A DNA stretch of 64,000 bases from Craterostigma plantagineum (GCA_027422505.1 JAPQWV010000017.1:16493501-16557500); one strand, 5' to 3'. Positions 47,824-60,109 are shown, counted from the first letter of the stretch. Numbers and translations are program-made. Notes: generated from the letters alone by a model not told the origin.

Positions 47824-48367
47824 GACCAATGTTTTGAAAACCGGACCGGGCGGTTTAGACCCAAAACCAGCGAACCGGCAGAATTTCGCTCCGATTCCGA
47901 TCCGGTCTAAGCTATTTAAAAAAAAACAGAAAATGACAATATAATGCGTAAAAATGAATAAATTTGTAGATCTTTTATTGTGGTCTGGTGGTGAAGTGTG
48001 GATTTTATCTAAGTGGGTCTGTGCTTGAATCATGTAGACCTCATATTTTATGTTTTATAATTAACTAATAGACCAGATTTTTTTATTTTTATTGAGTTTT
48101 GACCTGGAGCCCCACATGATTAATTTCAACTACCAACACAATTTACTTTATTTAATTTTGACTCTTAATTTTATAAAATTCTAATATATAAAAAAGTTAC
48201 TAAATAAACACTATATAATCTATGTTATTTGGTTGATTCAATCACAAAATATATATTAATTATATTTAAAGATAATGGTTTGATTCCGACTTTATACCGG
48301 TTAAATTACTAAACCTTAAGTCACTGAAATTTGTGATACGGTTTGAAACTGATTTCAGAACGGTATT
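47824..48367. mobile_element. hAT-type MITE, copy 2 (relative of 17,733-18,338)
   Basis: Follows the same order as copy 1: GTTTTGAAAACCGGACC arm, AACCAGCGAACCGG, the decayed tRNA-like region near 47,980-48,040, the ACTACCAACACAATTTA block, and TTTCAGAAC near the end. More diverged; no matching 8 bp duplication was found, so it is older or truncated. Confidence 0.75.
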
Positions 48368-49009
48368 GACGACGCCACGATAATAAGTTGTTTCTTGATT
48401 AACTCGTGACAAGTTGACATGAGACTTAGGATCCGTCTGTCATCATTCGATTCGATGGTTTAAAAATGCAATCAATACTCTATGAAATATCTAGTGATGA
48501 TAACAACCTAAATTTAGTATGTATATCCACTTGTCAACAACCTATGGTATGGGTTTGGTTATCAATTCTCTTCTTACACGGTAATGGGCAACACTAACGA
48601 ACAATAGAATTGGAGAAAATATTACCTACGAAAGTTTACCTAATCAAACGGCTCCACATTTGATTGGCATTCAAGTTTAAATTTAGGTTTCAGGTCTCTG
48701 TCAGAAAATTCATAATTTTAGGATCCGATCTGTATAAGATTAGTAAAAATGACCTAAAACCCGTTCTAACCAAAATACCCTGCAAAAATGTGAAGTGTTA
48801 TCTAACTACTATATTATGTTATTATAAAAGCGTTACTGTTGGACAATATATTGTTATTTGCTAGCTACGAACTGATATTCACATAACGAAAATTTAATCT
48901 TTCACAATCGAAGTTTCATGCGTTAAGATTGTTCTGTACAAACCAAGTTGTATGTGTCCTCGTACGTGTTTATTATGCACTTACTCGTCAATAGTAAGAT
49001 TATCAATGG
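48368..49009. other. Spacer, no feature seen
   Basis: AT-rich, with no repeat or coding signal beyond the edges of the next array. Confidence 0.4.
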
Positions 49010-50260
49010 AGAATTGTTTCGTATTTATTGAAGCAAATCGGGAGAAAAACAAAATTGCAAATCGTATCACGTTTTCGGAAAAGCAAATGCAGCTAATACG
49101 TACAAATCGTAGTAACCCATAACCTATAATTGCGTAGCAGCACCGTGATGGCTCCCTCGTTCGTCGTTCCAGGTGAACGGAGATGGAAATCTTGTCTTGC
49201 GAAAAATTTGGGATGAAAACGAAGCGGTATGAAATGATATTAATATTTACTCACTTAGGAAGAATAGGTATCATTCGTCATACATCTCTAAATAAAAAAG
49301 AGGTACAGAAACATATTTATATAGTACAAAAGATCATTGATCCGTTATATTTGACCACTGAAAGGATATCTAAAGGCCCTTTAACGTATTTAATTGACGC
49401 AAATTTGGGCAAAAACAGTTGCGAATCAAATCAAGTTGGAAACAAAATTCCATCTAATACAAACAAATCGTATTTACCCAAACCATTTACAATCCATAGT
49501 GCAACAGTGCTTGCTCAGTCGTTCGTCGTTCCAGGTGATTGGAGATGAAAATCGAGTCTTCCGAAAAATTTAGTGAAAACGAAGCGGTATGAAATGATTA
49601 TTAATCGTTACTCAATGAGGATGAATAAGTATCATTCGTCATTCATCTCTGAATAAAGAAGAGGTATGGAAACATATTGAAGGCGTATGGACGGTCATCT
49701 ATCCGTTATAAGTACCCTATGAACTGTTATACCAACGCCCTCTAACGTTACCGCCTTACCGATGCGTTGTTGTCGGTTTCGAAGGAACACGTATTTGGAT
49801 CTATCGACGTGGAATTTTTTCGTATTTGAGTGACACAAATTTGGGCAAAAGCATTTGCGAATCAACTCAAGTTCTTGGAAACAAAATTCCATCTAATACA
49901 AAAACAAATCGTATTTACCCATACCATTTACAGTCAATAACGCCACCATGCTGGCTCAGTCGTTCGTCGTTCCAGGTAATTGAAGATGAAAATCGAGTCT
50001 TCCGAAAATTTGGGATGAAAACGAAGCGGTATGAAATGATTATTAATCGTTACTCAATGTGGATGAATATGTATCTTTCGTCGTACATCTCTGAATAAAG
50101 AAGAGGTACGGACACTTGTTTTAGTAGTATAAATAGGTATCTTTCGTCATTCCAGGTGAACGGATCTAAATTATAGTCGTATTGGGATAGAAACAAACGG
50201 TATACAATCCATATCAATAGTTATTTAATAACGATGAATAGGTAGCACCAATTCTTGTGA
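49010..50260 (+). repeat. Tandem array A, about 360-440 bp unit, three copies and a partial
   Basis: Anchor GTTCGTCGTTCCAGG occurs at about 49,159, 49,520 and 49,961, each followed by GAAAACGAAGCGGTATGAAA and an AAATAAAGAAGAGGTA-type block. A fourth, diverged start is near 50,140. Copies differ by small indels. Non-coding. Confidence 0.8.
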
Positions 50261-50859
50261 AAAGCCATTGAAAAAGTATTGGCATGAGAAAACACTTCAT
50301 TACGAATATTCCAGAAAGTTCTGAGTTGTCCAAGGTGTGACACTTTCTGTAACTTTAATAACACATAAAGTGACCTATAAAACACTTCTTTAAGAATATT
50401 CTGGAACTTTCTGCTGGCTGTTCAAAATCAGGAATTTCAAGGTACCTTACCACATTTCTTAAAAAAACTACCACATCAGGTAGCGATAAAACCTCGTGAG
50501 ACCCATCAGGTATCAGTAGTGATTGTCGTAGTACACGATAAGAGGATCCTAATACCACAATAATAATTCGATTAGTTTTGTTAATCAATCGAGTTTTCTT
50601 GGAGATGTATGTGTTCTCAATTGATGCAAACATAGTATTTGATGATGATGAACTACTAAAAATCTTAATATTGCACGTTTATGCGAATGATGATGGTAAT
50701 GTGGAAAGTTGAGTTCACTAGTCATGTACGCATATGGTTGTTCTTGCCAAAGATAGACTATTATGTTTAGTACTTGATGAATTACAATACGAACGTTCTC
50801 AAACTTTGAAAGTATATATAAAATAACATTTTGTATACCATAAACACTTAATTCCTTTA
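50261..50859. other. Spacer with a loose local repeat
   Basis: AACACTTCATTACGAATATTCC near 50,290 and AACACTTCTTTAAGAATATTCTGG near 50,382 are related, and a similar word resumes at 51,858 beyond the Tourist-like element. Otherwise featureless. Confidence 0.4.
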
Positions 50860-51842
50860 GGGTCCGTTTGGTTGGGGGTATTAGGGGGGTTTAGGAGGGT
50901 TAGTATTAATTGATGTTATGTTTGGTTTGAGGGTTTATTTAAAGGTGAGAATTATTTAATACCCCTCAATACCCCAATAAGCAACCTCGTACCCTACCTT
51001 TATCTAATACCATCTAACTTTGTCAAATCTATCCCTTATTTTAAAATTAATTTCCTACTTGATCCATTACATCATCGTTACCTCTCTCCTATCCATCTTC
51101 CTCCTTGCTCTTGCAGTGAACCATCAGACCCAAACCATCGACCCTTTCCTCCTCCCTCTCTCTCGCCTACCACCGTCACGAAAGCCACGCCACCGCCACC
51201 TATCCTACCGCTGGCTCTTGAATTCCGTCAATTACCCTCGGTAATCACAACATCATTCATCACACGGTTCGATTAAACAGAGGGACAGCGATGTGTTGTG
51301 TTTTAAAGACTGCGTTTTAATTTTCTGGGGCTGGGCTCTTTTTGAGTGTGACACGGTTATTTTTTGTTCGCTTTTGCTGCCTTTGTCGTTGTCTTTCTTC
51401 AGATCCTTTCGTTTCTTGGTCATTCGTTTCTTCCGTGTCAATGTCCTCCACCATAGGAATTGGAAATTGATGAAGTTTGTGAATGATCGAAGCTTTTTAT
51501 GGGATATGCTATTCACAATCAAGCTTTTTATTTGATGATGGAAGCACGTATTGATTTTTATGTTGGATGTTCAAAGCTTTTGTTGATATGCTTTGTGATT
51601 AAAGAAGTTGGTGCAGACAGTGAAGAAAAAAACCGACCAAGAAAAAAATAATTATTTAAAACAAGGGTAAAATTGTAACTTAACTTAATTAAACCTAATA
51701 CGGTCCAAACTCATCTACCAAACATATTAGACATTATTATTTAATTCCATCAACAAACATCCAAAAAAACTCATATCCGTCATTATTTAAACCCAACTAA
51801 AGTTAATACCGTCAAATCCCATCGTCCCTACCAAACAGACCC
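50860..51842. mobile_element. Tourist-like MITE (PIF/Harbinger)
   Basis: Ends GGGTCCGTTTGGTTGGG and CCCTACCAAACAGACCC are inverted repeats with two mismatches, flanked by TTA (50857-50859, 51843-51845), the PIF/Harbinger duplication. 983 bases. Short ORFs inside match nothing I recognise. Confidence 0.85.
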
Positions 51843-54083
51843 TTACTGTATGCGGTGGAATAACACTTCATTAAGAATACACATTGAACCACGTTAATAT
51901 AACACATGTAGTGTACTAAAACACTTTATGTGCAAAATTATGACACATGGTAGACCAAATAAAACATTTCCTAAATCATTCCAACATTGTGGTATTATTT
52001 TGTTTAAAAAGTTATTTTGTCAACAGTTCGAAACTGTCGGGGAGCCCCATTTACACATTCTTATGATGATTAACGTCTTTAATTTATCATTGATAATTCA
52101 GAGCTAAGATGGAATTGATCGTATTTTCACATACTCGAAAGAAACGCCGTGATATCAGTCGAATTGCTTGCTAATTTGAAGGCCATTAAATAATAATTCG
52201 ATCATTAACATCCATAGATGTGTTTGATCATTAAGACCCATGATTACTTCGCATCATATTCTGCTAACTGGGTCCATAACGAGATAATTTAGCCATTTTC
52301 CATTTCAAACGTCATTGTTAGGTTTCTGATTGTCCGTTACCAATTGAGTAGATGATGGGTTATCGATTTACATATAAATGTTTCTCGGGTCTGTCCTGTT
52401 ATTATATTTTTTGGGTTGTTTTTCCGGAAAAACGAAGAAGAGTTACATTTCACGCGTTATATGATTCTTGTTGCTCAAGAAGTGTCTTACTGTAAGCAAC
52501 TAGCGGTATATATAGAGGACATTACGTTACCGGAAAATGAAGTGTTGTTCTTAGCATATATTATGGTATTATTTTCGTATAAACAGTTATTTTTTGTCAA
52601 CGGTTCGAAACTATCGGGAGCCCCATTTCCGCATTCTTACGATGATTAACGTCTGTAATTTATCATTGTTAATTCAGAACTAAGATGAAATTGATCGTAG
52701 TTTCACCTTACCCGAAAGCAACGCCGTAATTTCAATCGAATCGCTTGCTAATTTGAAGGCCGTTAAATAATAATGCGATTATTAACCTCCATCATTAACA
52801 TCCATAGATGTGTTTGATCATTAAGACACATGATTAATTCGCGTCATATTCTGCTAATTGGGTCCATAACAAGATAATTTTGCCATTTTCCAAATCCAAA
52901 CGTCATTGTTAGGTTTCCGATTGTCCGTTACCAATTGAGTGGATGATGGGTTATCAATTTACATATAAATATTTCTCGGGTCTTGTCTTGTGTTATTATA
53001 TTTTTTGGGTTATTTTTCCGGAAGAACGAAGAAGAGTCACATTTCATGCGTTATATGATTCTTGTTGCTCAAGAAGTGTCTTACTGAAGTGTTGTTTTAG
53101 CATATATTATGGTATTATATTTTTATAAACAATTATTTTTTGTCAACTTCGAAACTGTCGGGGAGCCCCATTTCCTAATTCTTACGATGATTAACGTCTG
53201 TAATTTATCATTGATGATTCAGAACTAAGATGAAATTGATCGCATTTTCACCTTACTTGAAAGCAACGTCGTGAATTCAGTCGAATTGCTTGCTAATTTG
53301 AAGGCCGTTAAATACTAATTCGATCATTAACATCCATATATGTGTTTGATCGTTAAGACCCATGATTAATTCGCGTCATATTCTGCTAATTGGGTCCATA
53401 ACGAGATAATTTCGCCAGTTTCCAAATCCAAGCGTGATTGTTAGGTTTCCGATTGTCCGTTACCAATTGAGTTGATGATTTATCGATTTACATTTAAAGG
53501 TGTCTTGGGGCCCCCTTGTGTTATTATATTTTTGGGGTTATTTTTCCGGAAGACGAAGTGTTTTATTTCACGCGTTATATGATTCTCGTTGCTCACGAGG
53601 TGTCTTATTGGAGGCAATTCGCGGTATAAGTAGTGGAATCTAAGTATCTGATGTAAATGAAGTGTTTTGCTTAGCATATATTGTGGTATTATTTTCGTAT
53701 AAACAATTATTTTTTCTCAACGGTTCGAAACTGTTGGGGACCCCATTTCGCAATTCTTACGATGATTAACGTCTGTAATTTATCATTGATAATTCAGAAC
53801 TAAGATGAAATTGATCGTATTTTCAACTTACACAGAAAGCAACCCGTGATTTCAGTGGAATCGCGTGTTAATTTGAAAGTCGTTAAATAATAATTCGATC
53901 CATAGACGTGTTTGATCGTTAAGACCCATGATTAATTCACGTCATATTCTGCTAATTCGGTCCATAACGAGATAATTTCGTCAGTTTCCAAATCCAAACT
54001 GATTGTTAGGTTTCCGATTGTCCATTACCAATTGAGTGGATGATGAGTTATCAATTTACATTTAAATGTTTCTCGAGTCCTGT

Positions 54084-55079
54084 TGTGACGCCCAGGGCCG
54101 AAGAGGGCGGGGTGTGATCGTCGGTGCCAAGGTGCACAGACAATGAGCGGCTCCTGGCAGGCTTCTAAGCAAAGGGATACATGAATGAATCGATCCCACA
54201 CCCGAATGAGAGGGGATCCTGAGACTGACACTATATTGGCGTCAGGCTAAGAATCGTATAAGAGAATTGATATTACTACTCATATCACCAAGGTCGACTT
54301 ACCTTTACGGGAGTCCATCTACAGAAACTCCAAAGTTTAGCGTGCTTGACTTGGGGCAATCTAGGGATGGGTGACCCCCAGAGAAGTTTGCCCTGGGTGC
54401 ATGTGAGTGAGGACAAAGCACGCTGGAAGGTTAAGTGGTGTTATAGTTAGGCCAGACTATCAGTCGGAGTGTGGTGGGCCCAACCTCACAGGTCCCGGTA
54501 GGGACGGATGTTACAATGATGCCCGGTATAGGACGGGTCGTTACAGGTGGTATTAGAGCAAAACCTCTCCCAGTATGGTGCTGGTTCGGGGACGAACCAG
54601 GCAGAAGCGGGTGGGTATGTGACGCCCGGGGCCGAAGAGGACGGGGAGTGATAGCTGGTGCAAGGTGCACAGACAATGAGCGGCTCCTGGCAAGCTTCTA
54701 AGCGAAGGGGTACGTGAATGAACCGATCCCACACCCGAATGAGAGGGGATCCTGAGACTGATAGTGTATGGGCGTGTCAGGCTAAGAATCGTACAAGAGA
54801 CTTGATAGTACTACTCATATCACCAAGATCGACTTACCTTTTCGGGAGTCCATCTATAGAAACTCCAAAGTTAAGCGTGCTTGACTTGGGGCAATCTATG
54901 GATGGGTGACCCCATGAGAAGTTTGCCCTGGGTGTGTGTGAGTGAGGACAAAGCATGCTGTAAGGTTAAGTGGTGATACAGTGGGCTCGACTATCAGTTG
55001 GAGTGTGGTGAGCCCAACCCCACAGGTCCCGATAGGGATGGATGTTATAGTGATGCTCGGTATGGGACGGGTCGTTACA
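54084..55079 (+). mobile_element. Cassandra TRIM retrotransposon, copy 2, complete
   Basis: Two 462 bp LTRs (54084-54545 and 54618-55079), start TGTGACGCCC and end GGTCGTTACA, around a 72 bp interior with the primer-binding site in slightly changed form (TGGTATTAGAGC, 54548-54559). Perfect 5 bp duplications CCTGT (54079-54083, 55080-55084). Both LTRs carry the 5S-like segment. Inserted in the fourth unit of tandem array B. Non-coding. Confidence 0.93.
54322..54400 (+). promoter_or_regulatory. 5S-rRNA-like promoter in Cassandra copy 2 (LTR 1; twin at 54858-54935)
   Basis: AGTT(T/A)AGCGTGCTTG and GGATGGGTGACCCC correspond to the 5S A and C boxes. LTR 1 has a T in the A box (AGTTTAGCG); LTR 2 keeps AGTTAAGCG. 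Confidence 0.82.
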
Positions 55080-55330
55080 CCTGTCTTATGTTATTACATT
55101 TCTTGGGTTTATTTTTCCGGAAGAACGAAAAAGCTTTACATTGCACGTGTTATATGGTACTCGTTGCAAGTGTCTTTGTGGAGGCTTTTAGCGGTATATA
55201 TCGTGGAATATATGTTACCTTATGTAATGGAAGAGTTTTTTGTAGGTATTTAGTTTTGTTTTTCGTATTAACTGTTATTTTTTGTCAACAGTTCCAACCT
55301 AGCTATGAATCGTTTCTCAATCGGGAAATC

Positions 55331-55733
55331 TAATTCACGCATTTTCCAGTCTTGTTATGTTCGCGAGAACATTTGTTTTAAATTAGAAGACATGTGTTAT
55401 ACTCTTTGCAGGAAGAGTTATACCAGAAAATAGTGTTATATTAGTTGCAGAATGTGTTACCCAACCCAAGTAGTGTGATGTGTTATAGAAATGAAAAACG
55501 TTTAAATCTTAGCTCGTGCGTCGTTATTCCATGATTAACATCAATAAATCGTCGATTACGAAGCCTTATGTACAAATTGAGTCGAATCTAACTTACTCGG
55601 CCGTTAGAGTGAAAATTTCACCTGTTTTTAAGCAAGATTTTCGAATTGAGTTTGAAGCATTACTCTATTAATCGAAAAATTTCATTGGTTATGAGGACCC
55701 ATGAAAAATTAAGGTCGATTTTACCTTATTTTG
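55331..55733. other. Spacer, no feature seen
   Basis: AT-rich and non-coding between the array and the direct repeat. Confidence 0.4.
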
Positions 55734-56430
55734 GAAGAGCAATATAATTTTGCCTCGAGGAACAAAATTTGTGTCGATGATGCATTATATTCTTCAACGT
55801 CCAACAGAAATTTGTTGAGTTTTATAGATATCCGCGGAAATCGATCATATTGAGATTAAAGAGGGGGGGGGGGGTGGGTAATACAAAGTAGGCGTTCAAA
55901 ATGAGTTGACATAGAATTTAGATATTCACGTTTCTTCGGATGGAAACTTTTTATCGATAAAATAAATCTTTTCATTGGAGTATATAAACACGATCATAAA
56001 AAAATTTCATTTAGTACAATCAACACAAAAAATATCAATAAGAAGACAAATAAAAAAATCCCTGCCGGAACTCGAATAACAACATAGCCTCAAAATATTA
56101 ATATATCTAAGCTGATATACTTTGTGTTTGTATGATACGGAGAAAATAGAGCAAGAAACTCTAACTAGATAATGAAATGTATTAGAAAGAAGTCAGAATG
56201 AATTGAAATATCTAATGAAATGTATTAATAAACTCTAACTGATATATCTAAGCACATGTTAGTACTATCTGTGGTAGTACAAATATTATCGAAAGCTCTG
56301 GAAGAGCAATATAATTTTGCCTCGAGGAACAAAATTTGTGTCGATGATGCATTATATTCTTCAACGTCCAATAGAATTTGTTGAGTTTTATAGATATCAG
56401 TGGAAATCGATCATATTGAGATTAAAGAGG
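55734..56430 (+). repeat. Direct repeat pair of about 130 bp (55734-55862 and 56297-56430)
   Basis: Both copies contain AGCAATATAATTTTGCCTCG, ATGATGCATTATATTCTTCA and GGAAATCGATCATATTGAG, with only a few differences. The first ends in a run of 12 G (55863-55874). The segment between copies is AT-rich. It precedes the copia pol and may belong to the same element. Confidence 0.8.
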
Positions 56431-56589
56431 AAGGTAAAAATGAAGACTTATATATTAGAGGAATTATTTCCGAAGAGATAGTTGTATTGGAAAAATTAGC
56501 TTCTTATTTCTCATGATTGTACTACACGCATATTTCTACGTTTGATCATATACAATTGTAAACCAGAAGTTTACAAATGATGATGAATT

Positions 56590-58350
56590 TATTATTTGGC
56601 ATAACCGGTTGGACATCCCGGTTCTATAATGATGCGAATAGTTATTGAGAATTCATGTGGTCATTCTTTGAGTAATCGAAACATACTTCGATTTAACGAA
56701 TTCTCTTGTGTTGCATGCTCTCAAGGTAAATTAATTATTCGGCCTTCTCAATTAAAGTAAGAAACGAATCTCCTAAATTTTTGGAGCGCATACATGGCGA
56801 TATATGTGGGCCGATTCACCCACCGTGTGGATATCTCTATTTTATGATTTTAATGATGCATCGACTAGATGGTCGCATGTATGCTTATTATGAACTCGCA
56901 ACCTAGCGTTTGCTAGATTATTAGGTGAATTGATTCGGTTACGCGCTCATTTTCCTGATTATCCCATCAAGACAATCGCTAGTGAATTTTGTTCACAAGC
57001 TTTTAATGATTATTGCATGTCAATTGGGATAAGTGTCGAACATCCAGTAGTTTATGTTCATACACAAAACGATCTTGCAGGATCGTTTATAAAGCGCTTA
57101 CAATTAATTGCTCGGCCATTATTTATGAGAGCGAATCTCCCAACTTCTGCTTGGGGTCATGCTATTTTGCATGCGGCAGTGCTAATTCGCATTTGGCCAA
57201 CGCATTACTATGAGGTCTCCTCAATGCAATTTGTTCAGGGTCAGGAACCAAATATTTTCCATCTAAAAATTTTTGGGTGTACGGTCTATGTTCTAATTAA
57301 TCCATCGCAATGCACAAAGATGGTGCCTCAAAGAAGGCTGGATTTATGTTGGCTTTGAATCTCCATCTATAGTTAAATATCTCGAGCCAAAGACTGGAAT
57401 TTATTTAATTCCAGATTTGCTGATTGTCATTTTGATGAATCAGTTTTTCCAATATTAGGGGGAGATGAAAAACGTCGGAAAAGAAAATTAGTTGGAACGA
57501 ATTATCATTGTCTCATTATGATCCTCGTACTAAGCAATGTGAACTAGAGGTTCAAAAGATAACTCATTTGCAAATTTTAGCAAATCAATTACCAGACGCG
57601 TTTACTAACCCTAAAAGAGTTACTAAATCTCATATTCCGGCTGTTAATGCTCCGATTAAATTGGTGTCCCTGAAGGATAGATAACCACTGCGAATGAGTC
57701 TATGGCACATTTAAAACGTGGTAGACCTATCGGTTCTAAAGGCAAAGTTCATCGTAAAATAAAAGGAACAATAATCATGAGATCTCAATAAATTATGTCA
57801 TGAGTAGATAAAATATGGAATCGAAATGGAATGAACGTCGACGATATTTTTGCATATGCAGTGGCAAAAAAAATTGTGAACGATAATGAGGATCATGAAC
57901 CTAGATCCGTGAGTGAATGTTATCCTAGAGATAGTTGGCCAAAATGGAAGGACGCAATTCAAGCTGAAGTTAATTCACTGGCAAAACGTGAAGTTTTTGG
58001 ACCAATAATATGCACACAAGAAGATGTGCAACCCGTAGGGTATAAATGGGTTTTCGTGAGGAAATGAAATGAGAAAAATGAAATTGTGCGATATAAGCGC
58101 TTCTTGTAGCAAGTTTTTTTCTCAAAACCCCGCATCGATTATGATTAAACGTATTCCACTGTAGTGGATGCGACTAGTTTTCGATATTTAATAAGTCTGG
58201 CATCAAATTAAAAGCTAGAAATGCGTTTGATGGATGTTGTCACAACATATTCATATGGATCGTTAGATAGTGACATTTATATGAAACCCACTGAAGGATT
58301 TAAATTGCCTGAAGAATATAGTCATAGTTCTCGTGATCTTTACTCGATCA
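56590..58350 (+). pseudogene. Ty1/copia pol remnant (pre-integrase, integrase, RT start), decayed
   Basis: Pieces in changing frames follow copia pol order: GAG-pre-integrase (LWHNRLDHPGS-like near 56,597), integrase core (HGDICGPIHPP near 56,795; EFCSQAFNDYCMSIGI; then HTQN near 57,060, where the usual NG is ND), the FGCTVYV segment, a KRGRPIGSK linker near 57,716, and the RT start (WPKWKDAIQAEVNSL near 57,940; VGYKWVFVRK). Many stops and indels. No LTRs identified. At about 58,355 it is cut off by another transposon end. Dead. Confidence 0.85.
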
Positions 58351-58447
58351 AACTTTGCAGAGACGTCGATACGGCTTTCTACAAGTGCGACGATTATGCC
58401 CATATTTCCCATATATTTTGCACTTGTTGGTACGTAAGAAAGACACC

Positions 58448-59155
58448 TTTTATACTCACACAACGCAAATAATGTCCCGCCGCCAACCGAATTTGTAGAT
58501 GCCATATTTTCAGATAATATGCCAACCTGTATAAAGGTACGTCTGTATAGTTTATAACGGTATAGCGTACGCGGACATCTTGGTACCCTATATACACGTA
58601 AAATGGTACGTAATAAACATAACAAATTGTACGTAATAAACATAACAAAATGGTACGTAATAACAGTTATATAAAAAATCCGAAATCCCGATGGATTAGC
58701 CTCAATAACTATCAGATCCTAACATCCCACCCTTATATCTAGCTCTTAGATCGCATTTAGCTCCCGGATTTGGGCTAAAGCTTGACCACACGGGTGCAAT
58801 CAATTAACAAACCCAAAGCAAAATAAAAAAGCTTACCTGAAAAATTCAAGACCCAAATTCGAGAACCCAACGTTCAAGAGGCTCGTCGCTCGTCCTCCGG
58901 CGCCAGCACGAGTGGAAGGAGGTTGTCGGCAAGAAATTTCTCGATGGTGGGATGGAGCTTGAAATTGCAGAGAAAAAAATCTGATATGAAATTGTAAAAT
59001 CATTTAATAAGGGTAAATTGGTAATCTTAGGTGGTTACGTACCTATCTGTAAAATTTTTATTCAAGTAGGTACCTAGCTTAAAAATATTTCTGACAAGGG
59101 ACTGAATTGGCTTTTAAGTATTCCAATAGGTATTTATGTGTAGAAAGCCGTTAGA
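58448..59155. mobile_element. Right-end copy of the 32.1-37.0 kb TIR transposon
   Basis: Matches 36,290-36,995 almost base for base in phrases: CTTTTATACTCACACAA, CGGACATCTTGGTACC-type words, AATCCCGATGGATTAGCCTC, AATAGGTATTTATGTGTAGA. The left part of the element is absent. It joins the copia remnant at about 58,355-58,448. Confidence 0.85.
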
Positions 59156-59166
59156 TATTAGCTTGA

Positions 59167-59178
<12 letters not shown>

Positions 59179-59234
<56 letters not shown>
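59179..59234. repeat. (GT)28 microsatellite
   Basis: Uninterrupted GT run preceded by a short AT run. Confidence 0.97.
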
Positions 59235-59235
<1 letters not shown>

Positions 59236-59656
59236 GGGTGCAAACCTAAGTCCCACATCGAATAATTAGAAAGATTATGAGTAGTTTATAAGCTTCTGGA
59301 CTAACTCTCTATATTGCCAATTGGTTTTGAGAGGAATCCCACAAGCTTATATGGATTTGGGCTTTGGCTGAAATTAGGTCGAAAAAATCCCTACATTGGT
59401 GCGATGAGCGTGGACGAACACGTGAGGGTGCCTTCAGATGTATCTAGATTCTAGCCCAGATACGATGTGAGTGGTGTGTCCCTAGCCTTGTAAGACAATT
59501 TGTGAATTGCGATGAAAGCGCTTAGGCAGATGATTGCGGGGGAAGCGCTCGGTGCAGATAATTAGAAAGATTATGAGTAACTTATAAACTTGAAGGAAGT
59601 TAGTCCACAAGCTTATATGGGTTCGAACTTGGGCTAGAATTGGGTCCAAAAAATCC

Positions 59657-59660
<4 letters not shown>
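59235..59660 (+). mobile_element. Possible small LTR element (direct repeats of about 100-135 bp)
   Basis: AATTAGAAAGATTATGAGTA begins at 59265 and at 59560, and both copies continue with CCACAAGCTTATATGG-type and (A)AAAAATCCCTA words. The spacer of about 165 bp includes TTGGTGCGATGAGC and a GGGGGAAG purine tract, as in a tiny LTR element or TRIM. No target duplication was found. Confidence 0.4.

Positions 59661-59728
<68 letters not shown>
59661..59728. repeat. Compound (TA)n(TG)n(TA)n microsatellite
   Basis: Three consecutive dinucleotide blocks, ending where the foldback element begins. Confidence 0.95.
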
Positions 59729-60096
59729 ATGGTGCTCAACTTATGTGAACACCTTACGTAGGCACATGTCGATGTGACACCGATTCGTGCCGTGTCGATA
59801 TGCCACATCGACATAAGATGGTATGCGACATTAATTCTACACGTTCTAGGAACCATTGGTCGACCATTCGGACGCTAATGTGGCATGTTTACGCACACGA
59901 ATCAATGCCACATAATATGTGACACATAAAGCTGTAAACATGCCACATTAGTGTCTGGGGGATCGACAAATGGTACCTAGAATGTGTCAATTAATGTCGC
60001 ATATCATCTTATGTTGATGTGGCATGTCAACATGGCACGAATCAGTGCCACATCAACAGGTGCCCACGTAAGGTGCTCACATAAGGTGAGCACCAT
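59729..60096. mobile_element. Foldback MITE copy 1 (micron-like), next to (TA)n
   Basis: Almost the whole 368 bases is one inverted repeat: ATGGTGCTCA(A/C)CTTATGTG at the left and its complement at the right, GGCACGAATC(A/G)GTGCC-type words in both arms, centre near 59,920. It begins directly at the end of a TA run, and a short ATATATAT follows it. Confidence 0.8.
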
Positions 60097-60109
60097 AATC
60101 CTCAATATA

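Larger units (their letters stand above)
51990..55330 (+). repeat. Tandem array B, about 570 bp unit, four copies, interrupted by Cassandra
   Basis: Anchor GTTCGAAACTGTCGGGGAGC recurs at about 52,026, 52,601, 53,147 and 53,722, and as a diverged form at about 55,290, which is about 54,290 once the Cassandra insertion is removed. Spacing is 545-577. Each unit also carries ATTTATCATTGATAATTCAG, GTTACCAATTGAGT and a GAAGTGTTGTTTTAGCATAT-like block. Unit sequence is non-coding with small indels. Confidence 0.88.

Noticed and set aside
51020..51535. Short ORFs inside the Tourist-like element
   Set aside because: Within a non-autonomous MITE, no transposase motif.
49010..55330. CRISPR-like array
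   Set aside because: Units are 360-580 bp, direct and diverged, in a plant nuclear genome; no short repeat-spacer pattern or cas genes.
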